From JBBQBQ01 sp038317685 (GTDB taxonomy: Bacteria > Desulfobacterota > Desulfuromonadia > Desulfuromonadales > DDH964): a DNA stretch of 7,559 nt. Numbering within the stretch: the first letter of the stretch is position 1; each line of letters starts with the position of its first letter. The stretch lies in NCBI GenBank assembly GCA_038317685.1, contig JBBQBQ010000175.1, forward strand, positions 1 through 7,559. Direction: 5' to 3'. A model generated the notes under the pieces. It was not told the origin of the DNA, did not search any database, and worked only from the letters and a program-made list of their open reading frames with translations. This document shows positions 1 through 5,318 of this stretch, piece after piece. Position numbers and translations under genes: made by a program.

Positions 1-20
1 GGGGGAGGAGCGGGGGGGTA

Positions 21-59
21 AAAATACGTATACAACAAAAATACAAAATACGTATACAA
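21..59. promoter_or_regulatory. Two tandem GntR-type operator copies
   Basis: The 15-bp sequence AAAATACGTATACAA occurs twice, at 21-35 and 45-59, exactly 24 bp apart. Its bottom strand reads TTGTATACGTAT, which contains the TTGTATAC core known from operators of GntR-family regulators such as Bacillus GntR. The same 12 bp occurs a third time in front of the GntR/FCD gene of this window (1920-1931). I infer that these are binding sites of that regulator. The right-hand copy overlaps the -10 box of a leftward promoter and the other lies just downstream of it, which suggests repression. Confidence 0.6.
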
Positions 60-79
60 GACCACCCTCTGCGTGTCAA
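51..79 (-). promoter_or_regulatory. Leftward sigma70-type promoter overlapping an operator
   Basis: On the minus strand a perfect -35 TTGACA (74-79) is followed after 17 bp by TATACG (51-56), which matches 4 of 6 bases of the -10 consensus. The -10 lies inside one operator copy. The promoter reads out of the window to the left, so its gene is not visible. The promoter of the GntR gene has the same layout (17-bp spacer, TATACG inside the same operator), which supports both calls. Confidence 0.5.
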
Positions 80-296
80 TAAAAAATCGTTTGTTTTAAG
101 TATGAGCCGTCGTTAACGCTCGAGTTGCACAAATAACCTAATAAATTAAAGATTTTTTTTGATTTTTTCCGAATATTTCGAACGGAATATATCCCCCGGA
201 AGACACAAAACGTATTTTCAGAATGGCGATAAGAACCACCTGTAAAATTTCGTTGTAAATTGAGTAACAACCTGAACGGTAAGATTGATTTAACCA
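80..296. other. AT-rich non-coding stretch, nothing recognised
   Basis: This stretch lies between the leftward promoter and the IS30-type remnant. Open frames through it are shadows with no recognisable protein character. It contains T-rich runs near 150-170 and a few very short palindromes such as CGTTAACG, but no convincing terminator, RNA gene or promoter pair beyond those listed. Confidence 0.5.
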
Positions 297-745
297 TGGC
301 GGATTCAAATTGCAAGGGCGCCACTTCGGGCCTCATCGAAGATTTCCTGGGGCGTCCGGTAGCCAAGGCACTTTCGAGGTCGGCTGTTGAGCCGGTGAAC
401 GGCCTTTGCCAAAGGTTTTTCTGAGATGCGCTTGAAGTTCGTCCCCTTGGGGAAGTAGAAGCGCAACAAGCCGTTGGTGTTCTCGTTCGTTCCCCGCTGC
501 CAGGCCGCATAGGTGGCTGCAAAACAGACCGAAAGGCCCGTCTGGGCTTCAAGCTCTTTGACCCGGCTGAATTCCTTGCCGTTGTCCAGCGTCAGTGTCC
601 GGCTCAGGGGTTCCGGCAAGCCTTGGTACGCTGGAATGGCCGCCGCGTTGAATGTATCTGCCTTGCGGTCAGGCAAGAGCGTGGCCATCAGATGTCGGCT
701 CCTGCGTTCTACATGGGTGGTGCACTTACAGAGTAAAATCTACCA
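297..745 (-). mobile_element. Internally deleted IS30-family element with both ends
   Basis: The segment is bounded by two imperfect inverted repeats, 297-324 on the plus strand and 717-745 on the minus strand. They begin TGGCGGATTC and TGGTAGATTT and both end in CCAC. Aligned with one gap, about 20 of 28 positions agree. IS30-family ends often look like this. Between them lies only the C-terminal part of an IS30-type transposase, reading leftward, so the element is about 450 bp instead of the roughly 1 kb of a full IS30-family copy. I infer an internal deletion that removed the transposase N-terminus and left the left end joined directly to the catalytic-domain codons. No clear target-site duplication is visible: the left flank ends in CCA and the right flank begins ATT. 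Confidence 0.6.
305..718 (-). pseudogene. IS30-family transposase, C-terminal fragment
   Basis: The translation matches the C-terminal half of IS30-family DDE transposases. It shows THVERRSRHLM near the left, then LTLDNGKEF with the second catalytic Asp, then QRGTNENTNGLLR with the catalytic Glu, and a final RPRKCLGYRTPQEIF segment. Counting from the internal ATG at 688, the Asp is residue 35 and the Glu residue 69 of 127. The N-terminal HTH and the first catalytic Asp (usual GDWE..D region) are missing. Upstream of about 718 the frame runs into the inverted repeat and meets a stop (TAG at 740-742, minus strand). The protein cannot be an active transposase. The ATG at 688 is only an internal Met, not a genuine start. 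The stop codon at 305-307 lies inside the right-hand inverted repeat, as is usual for this family. Confidence 0.85.
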
Positions 746-807
746 ATTGACGGCTCCCTGGTTGAACTATTACCAGCAAGGGTGGCACCGCATGAATTTT
801 CTGTCGT

Positions 808-996
808 TAATTAGTGCCCATCCGGAAACCCCGGATGGGCACCGGCGCAGTTTCCGATTTGGAATCGAGGAGTTTTTCGTCGTGGCAAGGAAATCAAAGA
901 CTTGCGCGGAGGCGTACATCGGTACGCCGCACCAGCAAGGCTGCAGATTGACTCTGCCACGACGAAAAAGGACCGTTTCCGTACGGAAACTAATTA
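808..996. repeat. Nested palindrome cluster, MITE-like or structured repeat
   Basis: Several perfect inverted repeats lie inside each other. The outer ends are TAATTAGT (808-815) and its reverse complement (989-996). Next comes a 12-bp stem with a 5-nt loop (814-825 / 831-842). AGTTTCCG (849-856) pairs with 984-991. A 15-bp arm starting TTTTTCGTCG (873-887) pairs perfectly with 955-969. Inside it, CTTGC/GCAAG (901-905/935-939) and GGCGTAC/GTACGCC (911-917/922-928) continue the hairpin. A 16-bp perfect palindrome GTTTCCGTACGGAAAC sits at 975-990. The density far exceeds chance. If the ends are 810 and 994, TA flanks both sides, as in mariner/IS630-type MITEs. The identity is not known: it may be a MITE, a dispersed repeat, or a structured RNA. 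Confidence 0.5.
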
Positions 997-1164
997 TGGA
1001 GCTACAAAAGAACTTGAGGGAAACTTGTATTTGGCGGGGGTATTTGTGGGGGAGGGCGCTAGTTTGACTTTGCTGTCCAACTAACCTTTTTGTCTAACAA
1101 ATCGTAGCTCGTATGCTGTGACGACAAGAATGTTAGGCAGACAGCTTGAATGATCTCTTTGAAT
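997..1164. other. Non-coding stretch between palindromes and GntR gene
   Basis: No supported gene lies here. A plus-strand frame ending in TAA at 1082-1084 contains plausible amino-acid composition over its last 30 codons, but it starts inside the palindrome cluster and has no ribosome site or recognisable family. The region also includes an attC-like inverted repeat (1091-1139). There is no hairpin followed by a T-run that could serve as a good terminator for the leftward GntR gene. Confidence 0.4.
1091..1139. repeat. attC-like imperfect inverted repeat
   Basis: TGTCTAACA (1091-1099) and TGTTAGGCA (1131-1139) are inverted repeats with one mismatch. They contain GTCTAAC and GTTAGGC, which fit the integron R'' (RYYYAAC) and R' (GTTRRRY) core patterns. 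A shorter inner pair TCGT/ACGA (1109-1112/1121-1124) is present. The span from core to core is only 47 bp, shorter than usual attC sites, and no integrase or cassette array is visible. It may be coincidental or a degenerate remnant. Confidence 0.2.
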
Positions 1165-1875
1165 TTAATCAACTTTATTTGTCAAACGCTTATTAAGTTT
1201 TCCTAGATGATGAATAATCAGTCTTTTTGCTTCCTGATTCTCCTTTTTTAATATGGCCGTCAAAATTCTTTCATGTTCACTTGCACTCTTCAAAAATGAT
1301 TCAGGAAACTTAATGACTGTATGATGGGAGTAAAGTATTACCCTGTCAAGCAATGAATCATAATATTTCAAAAAGAACCTATTCCCAATTGCTTCTACCA
1401 ACATCCTATGAAACTGAAAATCAAGTTTTGAATATTCAAGTCTTTTATTGGCCCAAGGCGGAGAAGCAGGATCTATTGATCCCATTTCATCAATAATTGA
1501 GTTCATCTTATCTTTAATAACCTGCATTTTCTCCAAAGAGATTTTTTCCATGGCCCGATCAAAGAAAACCGTTTCCAAAAGCCCCCTGGCTTCGACAAGT
1601 TCACTTAACTCCGCAGCATCCATTTCAGAAATTCGTGCACCTTTCCGCGGGATAATCTTGACCAAACCGTCGCCCTGAAGACGCATGAGCGCTTCTCGGA
1701 CCGGGGTGCGACTCGCGCCGGTGGCATCACTCAAAAAATCCTCTTGCAAGAGATCTCCAGGAGCGAACTGACCTTCCAAAATCGCCTTCTTGATCTCATT
1801 GTAGACCCGTTCGCCCAAGGGCTCCTTAACCGTCAATTTTCCAATATTTATAGTCCTTTTTTTATTTTCAAGCAT
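1165..1875 (-). CDS. GntR-family transcriptional regulator, FCD subfamily
   Basis: This is a 236-residue DNA-binding regulator, a normal length for FadR/FCD-type GntR proteins. Residues about 18-85 form the winged helix-turn-helix, with the family signature SRTPVREALMRLQGDGLV followed by PRKGARI. The C-terminal FCD ligand domain follows. Asp152, His156 (DFQFH), His201 (SEHERIL) and His223 (HHLGK) fit the Asp/His metal-binding set of this domain, so an acidic metabolite ligand is likely, but which one cannot be read from the sequence. I chose ATG at 1875 because GGAG lies 7 bases upstream. A TTG at 1905 would add ten residues (NYADAWSLT...) and lacks comparable support. The gene is visibly more AT-rich than the block to its right, suggesting acquisition. 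A palindromic operator overlaps its promoter, suggesting autoregulation, and two further copies lie at the left window edge. Confidence 0.9.
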   Translation of the reverse strand: MLENKKRTINIGKLTVKEPLGERVYNEIKKAILEGQFAPGDLLQEDFLSDATGASRTPVREALMRLQGDGLVKIIPRKGARISEMDAAELSELVEARGLLETVFFDRAMEKISLEKMQVIKDKMNSIIDEMGSIDPASPPWANKRLEYSKLDFQFHRMLVEAIGNRFFLKYYDSLLDRVILYSHHTVIKFPESFLKSASEHERILTAILKKENQEAKRLIIHHLGKLNKRLTNKVD

Positions 1876-1919
1876 TGTCAAACTCCATGCATCCGCATAA
1901 TTCAAAAACCATATTGAAT

Positions 1920-1931
1920 ATACGTATACAA
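1920..1931. promoter_or_regulatory. GntR-type operator upstream of its own gene
   Basis: ATACGTATACAA (bottom strand TTGTATACGTAT) is identical to the two sites at the left window edge. It contains the palindromes TATACGTATA and GTATAC and lies 45 bp upstream of the GntR start codon, covering the predicted -10 box. I infer negative autoregulation. Confidence 0.6.
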
Positions 1932-1951
1932 TAAACCAGATTTTTTGTACA
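1923..1951 (-). promoter_or_regulatory. Probable promoter of the GntR gene
   Basis: On the minus strand TGTACA (1946-1951, 4 of 6 with the -35 consensus) is followed after 17 bp by TATACG (1923-1928, 4 of 6 with the -10 consensus). The -10 lies within the operator copy. Each box alone is weak. The call rests on the identical geometry at the left-edge promoter and on the correct distance to the start codon. Confidence 0.4.
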
Positions 1952-2041
1952 CGGGTTATCGCGCTCCATTGCTATTTTCCTATTGTGATTGCGTTTTGTG
2001 GATTACCGGTTACACCAGAGGTGGCGCTATTAGGCTAGGCG

Positions 2042-2221
2042 ATGGTCAAACAAGCGGCCGGAAAAGGACCTCCTGAAAGTCGCGGCCAGATCAGCAACCA
2101 ACACCATGACACCCTTTTTGCAGAACTTGACGCACACAACCGCCTTCGAAAAACCCTTTTGGCAAACTGGGAGGACCCTTTCAATAGTGTTCAGATGGAT
2201 ATTCCGGCCGTTATGGTCTAG
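2042..2221 (+). CDS. Small unrecognised ORF, 59 residues
   Basis: An ATG-to-TAG frame of 59 codons lies between the GntR promoter and the tRNA terminator, on the opposite strand to its neighbours. The predicted peptide begins MVKQAAGKGPPESRG, has a hydrophilic centre with HHDTLFAELDAHNRLRK, and ends DIPAVMV. There is no membrane segment, cysteine pair or motif that I recognise. An in-frame stop lies one codon before the ATG, so it cannot be extended. Only a weak AGGC occurs very near the start, not a proper ribosome site. It may be a real small gene, the degraded end of a mobile-element gene left at the tRNA, or a chance frame. Confidence 0.22.
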   Translation: MVKQAAGKGPPESRGQISNQHHDTLFAELDAHNRLRKTLLANWEDPFNSVQMDIPAVMV

Positions 2222-2230
2222 TTACGGATG

Positions 2231-2271
2231 AAAAAGAAAATGGGTTAGGCCAAGAAATGGTCTAACCCATT
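2231..2271 (-). terminator. Rho-independent terminator after tRNA-Ala
   Basis: On the minus strand a 10-bp perfect stem (AATGGGTTAG, 2262-2271, with its complement 2239-2248) continues after one mismatch with CCA/TGG around a 5-nt loop and is followed by a T-rich run (TTTTCTTTTT, 2231-2240). This is a classical intrinsic terminator, 7 bases past the tRNA 3' end. It probably ends the tRNA transcript and any read-through from the upstream radA-to-kinase genes. Confidence 0.85.
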
Positions 2272-2278
2272 GATTTTA

Positions 2279-2354
2279 TGGTGGAGCCGAAGAGGATCGA
2301 ACTCTCGACCTATGCGTTGCGAACGCATCGCTCTCCCAGCTGAGCTACGGCCCC
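2279..2354 (-). tRNA. tRNA-Ala (anticodon CGC)
   Basis: The 76-nt cloverleaf is complete. The 7-bp acceptor stem is GGGGCCG with CGGCTCC (one G-U). The D arm is GCTC/GAGC, the anticodon stem ATGCG/CGCAT with loop TTCGCAA, the variable loop AGGTC, and the T arm GAGAG/CTCTT around TTCGATC. The CCA end is encoded. The anticodon CGC (2319-2321) reads GCG alanine codons. The accessory AT-rich block starts directly beyond its 3' end, the usual side for integrated islands, but no second copy of the tRNA 3' end lies in the window. Confidence 0.97.
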
Positions 2355-2368
2355 GTAAAAACAGCGCC

Positions 2369-2397
2369 ACCATAACCAAAGCGATATGGTTTGTCAA
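2369..2397 (-). promoter_or_regulatory. Promoter of tRNA-Ala
   Basis: A perfect -35 TTGACA (2392-2397) is followed after 17 bp by TATGGT (2369-2374) and then by a GC-rich GGCGC discriminator just before the tRNA. GC-rich discriminators are typical of stable-RNA promoters under stringent (ppGpp/DksA) control. The -35 box overlaps the TGA stop codon of the histidine kinase gene. Confidence 0.75.
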
Positions 2398-4241
2398 CGG
2401 AAAGCTGGGTTCCCCGCGCCAACCGGCAGATGAATGATGAACGCTGCACCCAGCTCCCGGTTCTGAACCTCGATTTCGCCACTGTGATGTTCGACGATGC
2501 GGTGGGTAATAGGGAGCCCGAGCCCGGTCCCATCCTCCTTGGTGGTGAAGAAGGGGTTGAAGATATTCCGCAGCACGGCGGCCGGAATTCCGCCGCCGGT
2601 ATCTTCAATTTCCACCACCACCGCCGTCTCCCCCCGCAGGTTATCCGGGTAGATTCGAACCGTCAACTGCCCGCCGGATATTCCCATTGCCTGACGCGCA
2701 TTGGCGACCAGATTGATGAAGACTTGCCGCAATTTCTGCCCGTCCCCGAGGATGACCGGCAGGTCGGCGGCGATATCGGTCACAGTAATGATCTCCGCCT
2801 GCTCCAGGGCATCGGCCTCAACAGCCAAGGCTTCTGCGACCACCTCGGCAATCCGGCATTCCGCAAAACAGAGCATATGCTTCTTGGAAAAGGCCAGAAT
2901 ATTGTCCAGCATCTTTTCCATCCGCTCCACTTCACGGACCACGATCCCGCCATACTCAAGACAGCGGTCGTCACCGGGGGGAAGGTGGGACAAGCGACGG
3001 GCAAAGCCGCCAATGGCCACCAGGGGGTTCTTCAATTCGTGGGCGACGGACGCTGCCATTTCGCCGAGGACCGCCATCTTCTCCCCCTGGATCAGTCGTT
3101 CCTGGGTCTCACGCAGATTCTGGTGGGCGGTTTCCAGGCGATGCAGGAGCATGGAATTTTCCATCGCCGCCGCCGCCAGACTGGCAAAGAGTTCGAGAAA
3201 ACGCAGGCGGCCGGGGGCAATCGGCCCATCGGCGCCGGCAGCGTTCCCCACCACCAGCACCGCCAGCAGTCGATCCCGACCGAGAAACGGCACACAGGCA
3301 TAGGTCGATAGTCCCAGCCCGGCAGGGAAAATCTCGGCAGATTCCCGAGTGTTTCTTGGTTCCGGTACCTGAATGACTCGCCCCCCGCGCGCCGCACGGG
3401 CCAGGGCGTTGTCAGGATCGTCGAGGGAGAATCGCAGGCCCACCACATTGCGACAGAAGGGCGACTGGCGCTGGGCCTCCCGGCTGACCGCAGTAACAAC
3501 CGGCTGTTCCCATTCCCGGATACCACGGGTCGCCGGCAGAACCAGCGGAGCGGTCTCCCCGGTCACCCCCAGCATCCCCTGGAGAGTCCGGCTCCGTTCA
3601 TTGGCCATGAACAGGATCGCCACCTCAAAGCCGCCCCCCTCGGGAACCGTGGCTGCCGACAGAATCAGGTGCATCAGTTCGTTCAGGCGCAGGGTGCTGT
3701 GCATCGCCTTGGAGAGGCGGTAAAGAAGGGAAATTTCTCGGAACTTACGGTCGTTTTCGGCGGAAAGGGCTTCCAGTTGGGTGATGCTCCTCGGGACGAA
3801 CGGGCGGGGTCGCGCCCTGAGCCCGGCAGCGACCGAAGCAAGCGGAGCGCAGCAAGCGACCACGGCGGTGAGCACATCTTCTGAAATTGTGGTTCGTGGA
3901 GGGAGAACCAGGCAGAGAATCCCGATCGCACGGCGCCTGGGACCAACGGGAAACCACCATCGCCGCCCCACCCGGACCGGTCCCTTGGAGAGCATGGCCC
4001 TCCCGGCAGAGCTCCCGACTACATGCACAGCCGCCGCCTCAAGGCGCCCCGGGGAGGGGACCTGGAGCCGGCGGTTGAAGGATTTACCGGAGGGGGAAAG
4101 CAGGAGAAGCTGGGCAGCGTCCAGCGCCAAAGCCTGAACCAGGAGCCGAAGCTGCCTCCGCAAGGCCAGTACGGGGTCCGCAGGCAGTTCACTGGCGATC
4201 CTGCCCATGTCATTCAGCAACTGAACGGGGGTGAAGCCCAT
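2394..4241 (-). CDS. Soluble GAF-domain sensor histidine kinase
   Basis: A 615-residue cytosolic two-component kinase with no membrane segment or signal peptide. Residues about 20-140 look like a degenerate GAF-type domain and about 175-365 like a second GAF domain. A short coiled linker (LETAHQNLRETQERLIQ) leads to the HisKA helix, with the phospho-acceptor His401 in AHELKNPL. The HATPase domain shows the N box INLVANARQ (about 509-517), the G1 box EDTGGGIP (Asp547), the F box IFNPFFTTKEDGTGLGLP and its G2 glycines. All catalytic motifs look intact. ATG at 4241 is chosen because GGAGG lies 9 bases upstream and the start falls 40 bases after the dksA stop. A longer frame (to 4406) would overlap dksA and has low-complexity basic sequence. 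No receiver-domain gene is in the window, so this is an orphan kinase whose signal and partner are unknown. Confidence 0.88.
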   Translation of the reverse strand: MGFTPVQLLNDMGRIASELPADPVLALRRQLRLLVQALALDAAQLLLLSPSGKSFNRRLQVPSPGRLEAAAVHVVGSSAGRAMLSKGPVRVGRRWWFPVGPRRRAIGILCLVLPPRTTISEDVLTAVVACCAPLASVAAGLRARPRPFVPRSITQLEALSAENDRKFREISLLYRLSKAMHSTLRLNELMHLILSAATVPEGGGFEVAILFMANERSRTLQGMLGVTGETAPLVLPATRGIREWEQPVVTAVSREAQRQSPFCRNVVGLRFSLDDPDNALARAARGGRVIQVPEPRNTRESAEIFPAGLGLSTYACVPFLGRDRLLAVLVVGNAAGADGPIAPGRLRFLELFASLAAAAMENSMLLHRLETAHQNLRETQERLIQGEKMAVLGEMAASVAHELKNPLVAIGGFARRLSHLPPGDDRCLEYGGIVVREVERMEKMLDNILAFSKKHMLCFAECRIAEVVAEALAVEADALEQAEIITVTDIAADLPVILGDGQKLRQVFINLVANARQAMGISGGQLTVRIYPDNLRGETAVVVEIEDTGGGIPAAVLRNIFNPFFTTKEDGTGLGLPITHRIVEHHSGEIEVQNRELGAAFIIHLPVGAGNPAFR

Positions 4242-4281
4242 GGTCAATCCCCTCCGAATCGCCGCTGGCGACGGGCAGTGG

Positions 4282-4638
4282 TCAACCAATCTTTTCTTGT
4301 CGTTCCTGTTCGGTCTTGCATTCGATACAAAGGGTGGTGACGGGGCGGGCCTTGAGACGGGCTTCCCCGATTTCCTCCTCGCAGTTTTCACAGATCCCGA
4401 ATTCACCGGCTTCGATGCGTTCCAGTGCCTCGCGAATCTTCATGATCAGCTTGCGCTCGCGGTCTCGAATACGAAGTTCGAAATTACGGTCCGATTCGAG
4501 TGAGGCACGGTCGGTCGGATCTGGGAAATTGGCTTTTTCGTCGGTCATCTCAGAAACGGTCTTACCGGCTTCCCGAACCAGTTCTTCCAACTGCTCCTGA
4601 AGGATCCTTCGAAATTCGTCGAGCTTCACCTTCTCCAT
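4282..4638 (-). CDS. dksA: DksA-family RNA polymerase-binding zinc-finger protein
   Basis: A 118-residue protein with the DksA/TraR layout. A coiled-coil hairpin comes first. Its tip carries the DxxDxA motif (Asp40, Asp43, Ala45 in FPDPTDRA) that acts at the RNA polymerase secondary channel in DksA. The C-terminal four-cysteine zinc finger follows: Cys83, Cys86, Cys104 and Cys107, with 17 residues between the pairs. In known homologues it acts with ppGpp to redirect transcription away from stable RNA genes. The length matches short deltaproteobacterial DksA rather than the 151-residue E. coli form. ATG at 4638 has AAGGGAG six bases upstream. A TTG at 4686 would add sixteen residues without a better ribosome site. 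Many genomes of this group carry several DksA paralogues, so the functional equivalence is likely but not certain. Confidence 0.88.
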   Translation of the reverse strand: MEKVKLDEFRRILQEQLEELVREAGKTVSEMTDEKANFPDPTDRASLESDRNFELRIRDRERKLIMKIREALERIEAGEFGICENCEEEIGEARLKARPVTTLCIECKTEQERQEKIG

Positions 4639-4670
4639 CGGGTACTCCCTTGCAGCTTGAGAATTGCAAT

Positions 4671-4699
4671 AAACTAAAGGAAACAAGGTCTTTTGTCAA
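4671..4699 (-). promoter_or_regulatory. Possible dksA promoter
   Basis: In the 80-base gap upstream of dksA, a perfect TTGACA (4694-4699, minus strand) is followed after 17 bp by TAGTTT (4671-4676), which matches only 3 of 6 bases of the -10 consensus. The -35 and spacing are good and the -10 is weak. It would let dksA and the kinase be transcribed separately from radA and moaC. Confidence 0.4.
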
Positions 4700-4718
4700 C
4701 CGCAGAATAGCCGGGAGC

Positions 4719-5252
4719 TCAGCGGCTTCCCGCCAGTTGCAGATAGAGAATCCACGCCATGAGAGCCACTCCCAGCCAGCAGCTGACAATGTCGCTGCTC
4801 TTAACCGGGGGGGCCGCGGCCATTTGCCGGCTTTCCTCGCTGACGGCGGCAGGAGGCACCTTCCCCAGCAGCTCCCGGACCAGCCCCGGGAAGTCGGCGT
4901 ACGCATTGGAAAGGATCAAAAATTCGTCGCCGGCACAGACCGTCAAAAAGGCCCGTTTGCGGACCATGACCGTTTCGACCGCGGTAATGTCGGAGAAAAC
5001 CAGGGTCTTCCGGCGCAGCAGCTTGAGGACGGTGATCCGATCGTCGCCGATGACCGCCCGCCGGAAGACGCTCTCGATAAAGAGGATCAGCACCGGCAGA
5101 ATGATGCAGCCGAGGATCAGCGGTTTGGCGACCGGTTGGTGCCGGTAGATACTGATCGCCAGCAAGGCCAGACAGAGCGCCAGGAGGAGGCCGAGAGGGA
5201 GCAGAAAGGTTCTGCGGATGTGAAAGTTGCTAGGTGAGGCCACGGCTGCCAT
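4719..5252 (-). CDS. Membrane protein with PH-like core, function unknown
   Basis: A predicted inner-membrane protein of 177 residues. Two hydrophobic helices occur near the N-terminus (about 15-36, rich in Leu, and 43-63). A basic and beta-rich stretch follows (about 64-130: RRAVIGDDRITVLKLL, VFSDITAVE, FLILSNAYADFPGLV) that resembles bacterial PH-like domains. A linker and a third hydrophobic helix come last (about 155-173). This helix-pair plus PH-like layout is common among uncharacterised bacterial membrane proteins. I do not recognise a named family. ATG at 5252 is used, although its ribosome site is poor (A-rich, then GGG directly before ATG). A TTG at 5309 is the alternative, giving 196 residues. 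The gene follows moaC by 66 bases on the same strand and may be co-transcribed with it. Confidence 0.7.
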   Translation of the reverse strand: MAAVASPSNFHIRRTFLLPLGLLLALCLALLAISIYRHQPVAKPLILGCIILPVLILFIESVFRRAVIGDDRITVLKLLRRKTLVFSDITAVETVMVRKRAFLTVCAGDEFLILSNAYADFPGLVRELLGKVPPAAVSEESRQMAAAPPVKSSDIVSCWLGVALMAWILYLQLAGSR

Positions 5253-5318
5253 CCCTTTTTTTTGAAGTTCTGGGTTCCATAATGATCGCAACCTGGAGGC
5301 CCCAGGCAATGCGTCCAG

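Noticed and set aside
21..59. CRISPR-like or tandem repeat array at the left edge
   Set aside because: Only two 15-bp copies, centred on a palindromic regulator core and matching a third site upstream of the regulator gene. Operators explain them better.
76..552. 158-codon minus-strand frame
   Set aside because: It is an out-of-frame shadow of the IS30 transposase with a tail in AT-rich non-coding sequence.
513..1067. 184-codon plus-strand open frame
   Set aside because: It runs antisense through the IS30 transposase remnant, then through its inverted repeat and the palindrome cluster. It is a composite with no family resemblance.
902..1084. 60-codon plus-strand frame ending beside the attC-like site
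   Set aside because: It starts inside the palindrome cluster and has no ribosome site. Only its last part looks protein-like, so it is mentioned in the attC-like finding but not called as a gene.
1876..1905. TTG start adding ten residues to the GntR regulator
   Set aside because: The ATG at 1875 has GGAG at proper distance and begins close to where family members begin.
2391..3311. 306-codon plus-strand open frame
   Set aside because: It is antisense to the HATPase and GAF parts of the histidine kinase, has no recognisable domain, and is explained by GC-rich coding on the other strand.
4242..4406. Longer start for the histidine kinase
   Set aside because: It would overlap the 3' end of dksA and adds a basic low-complexity stretch. 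The ATG at 4241 has a good ribosome site.
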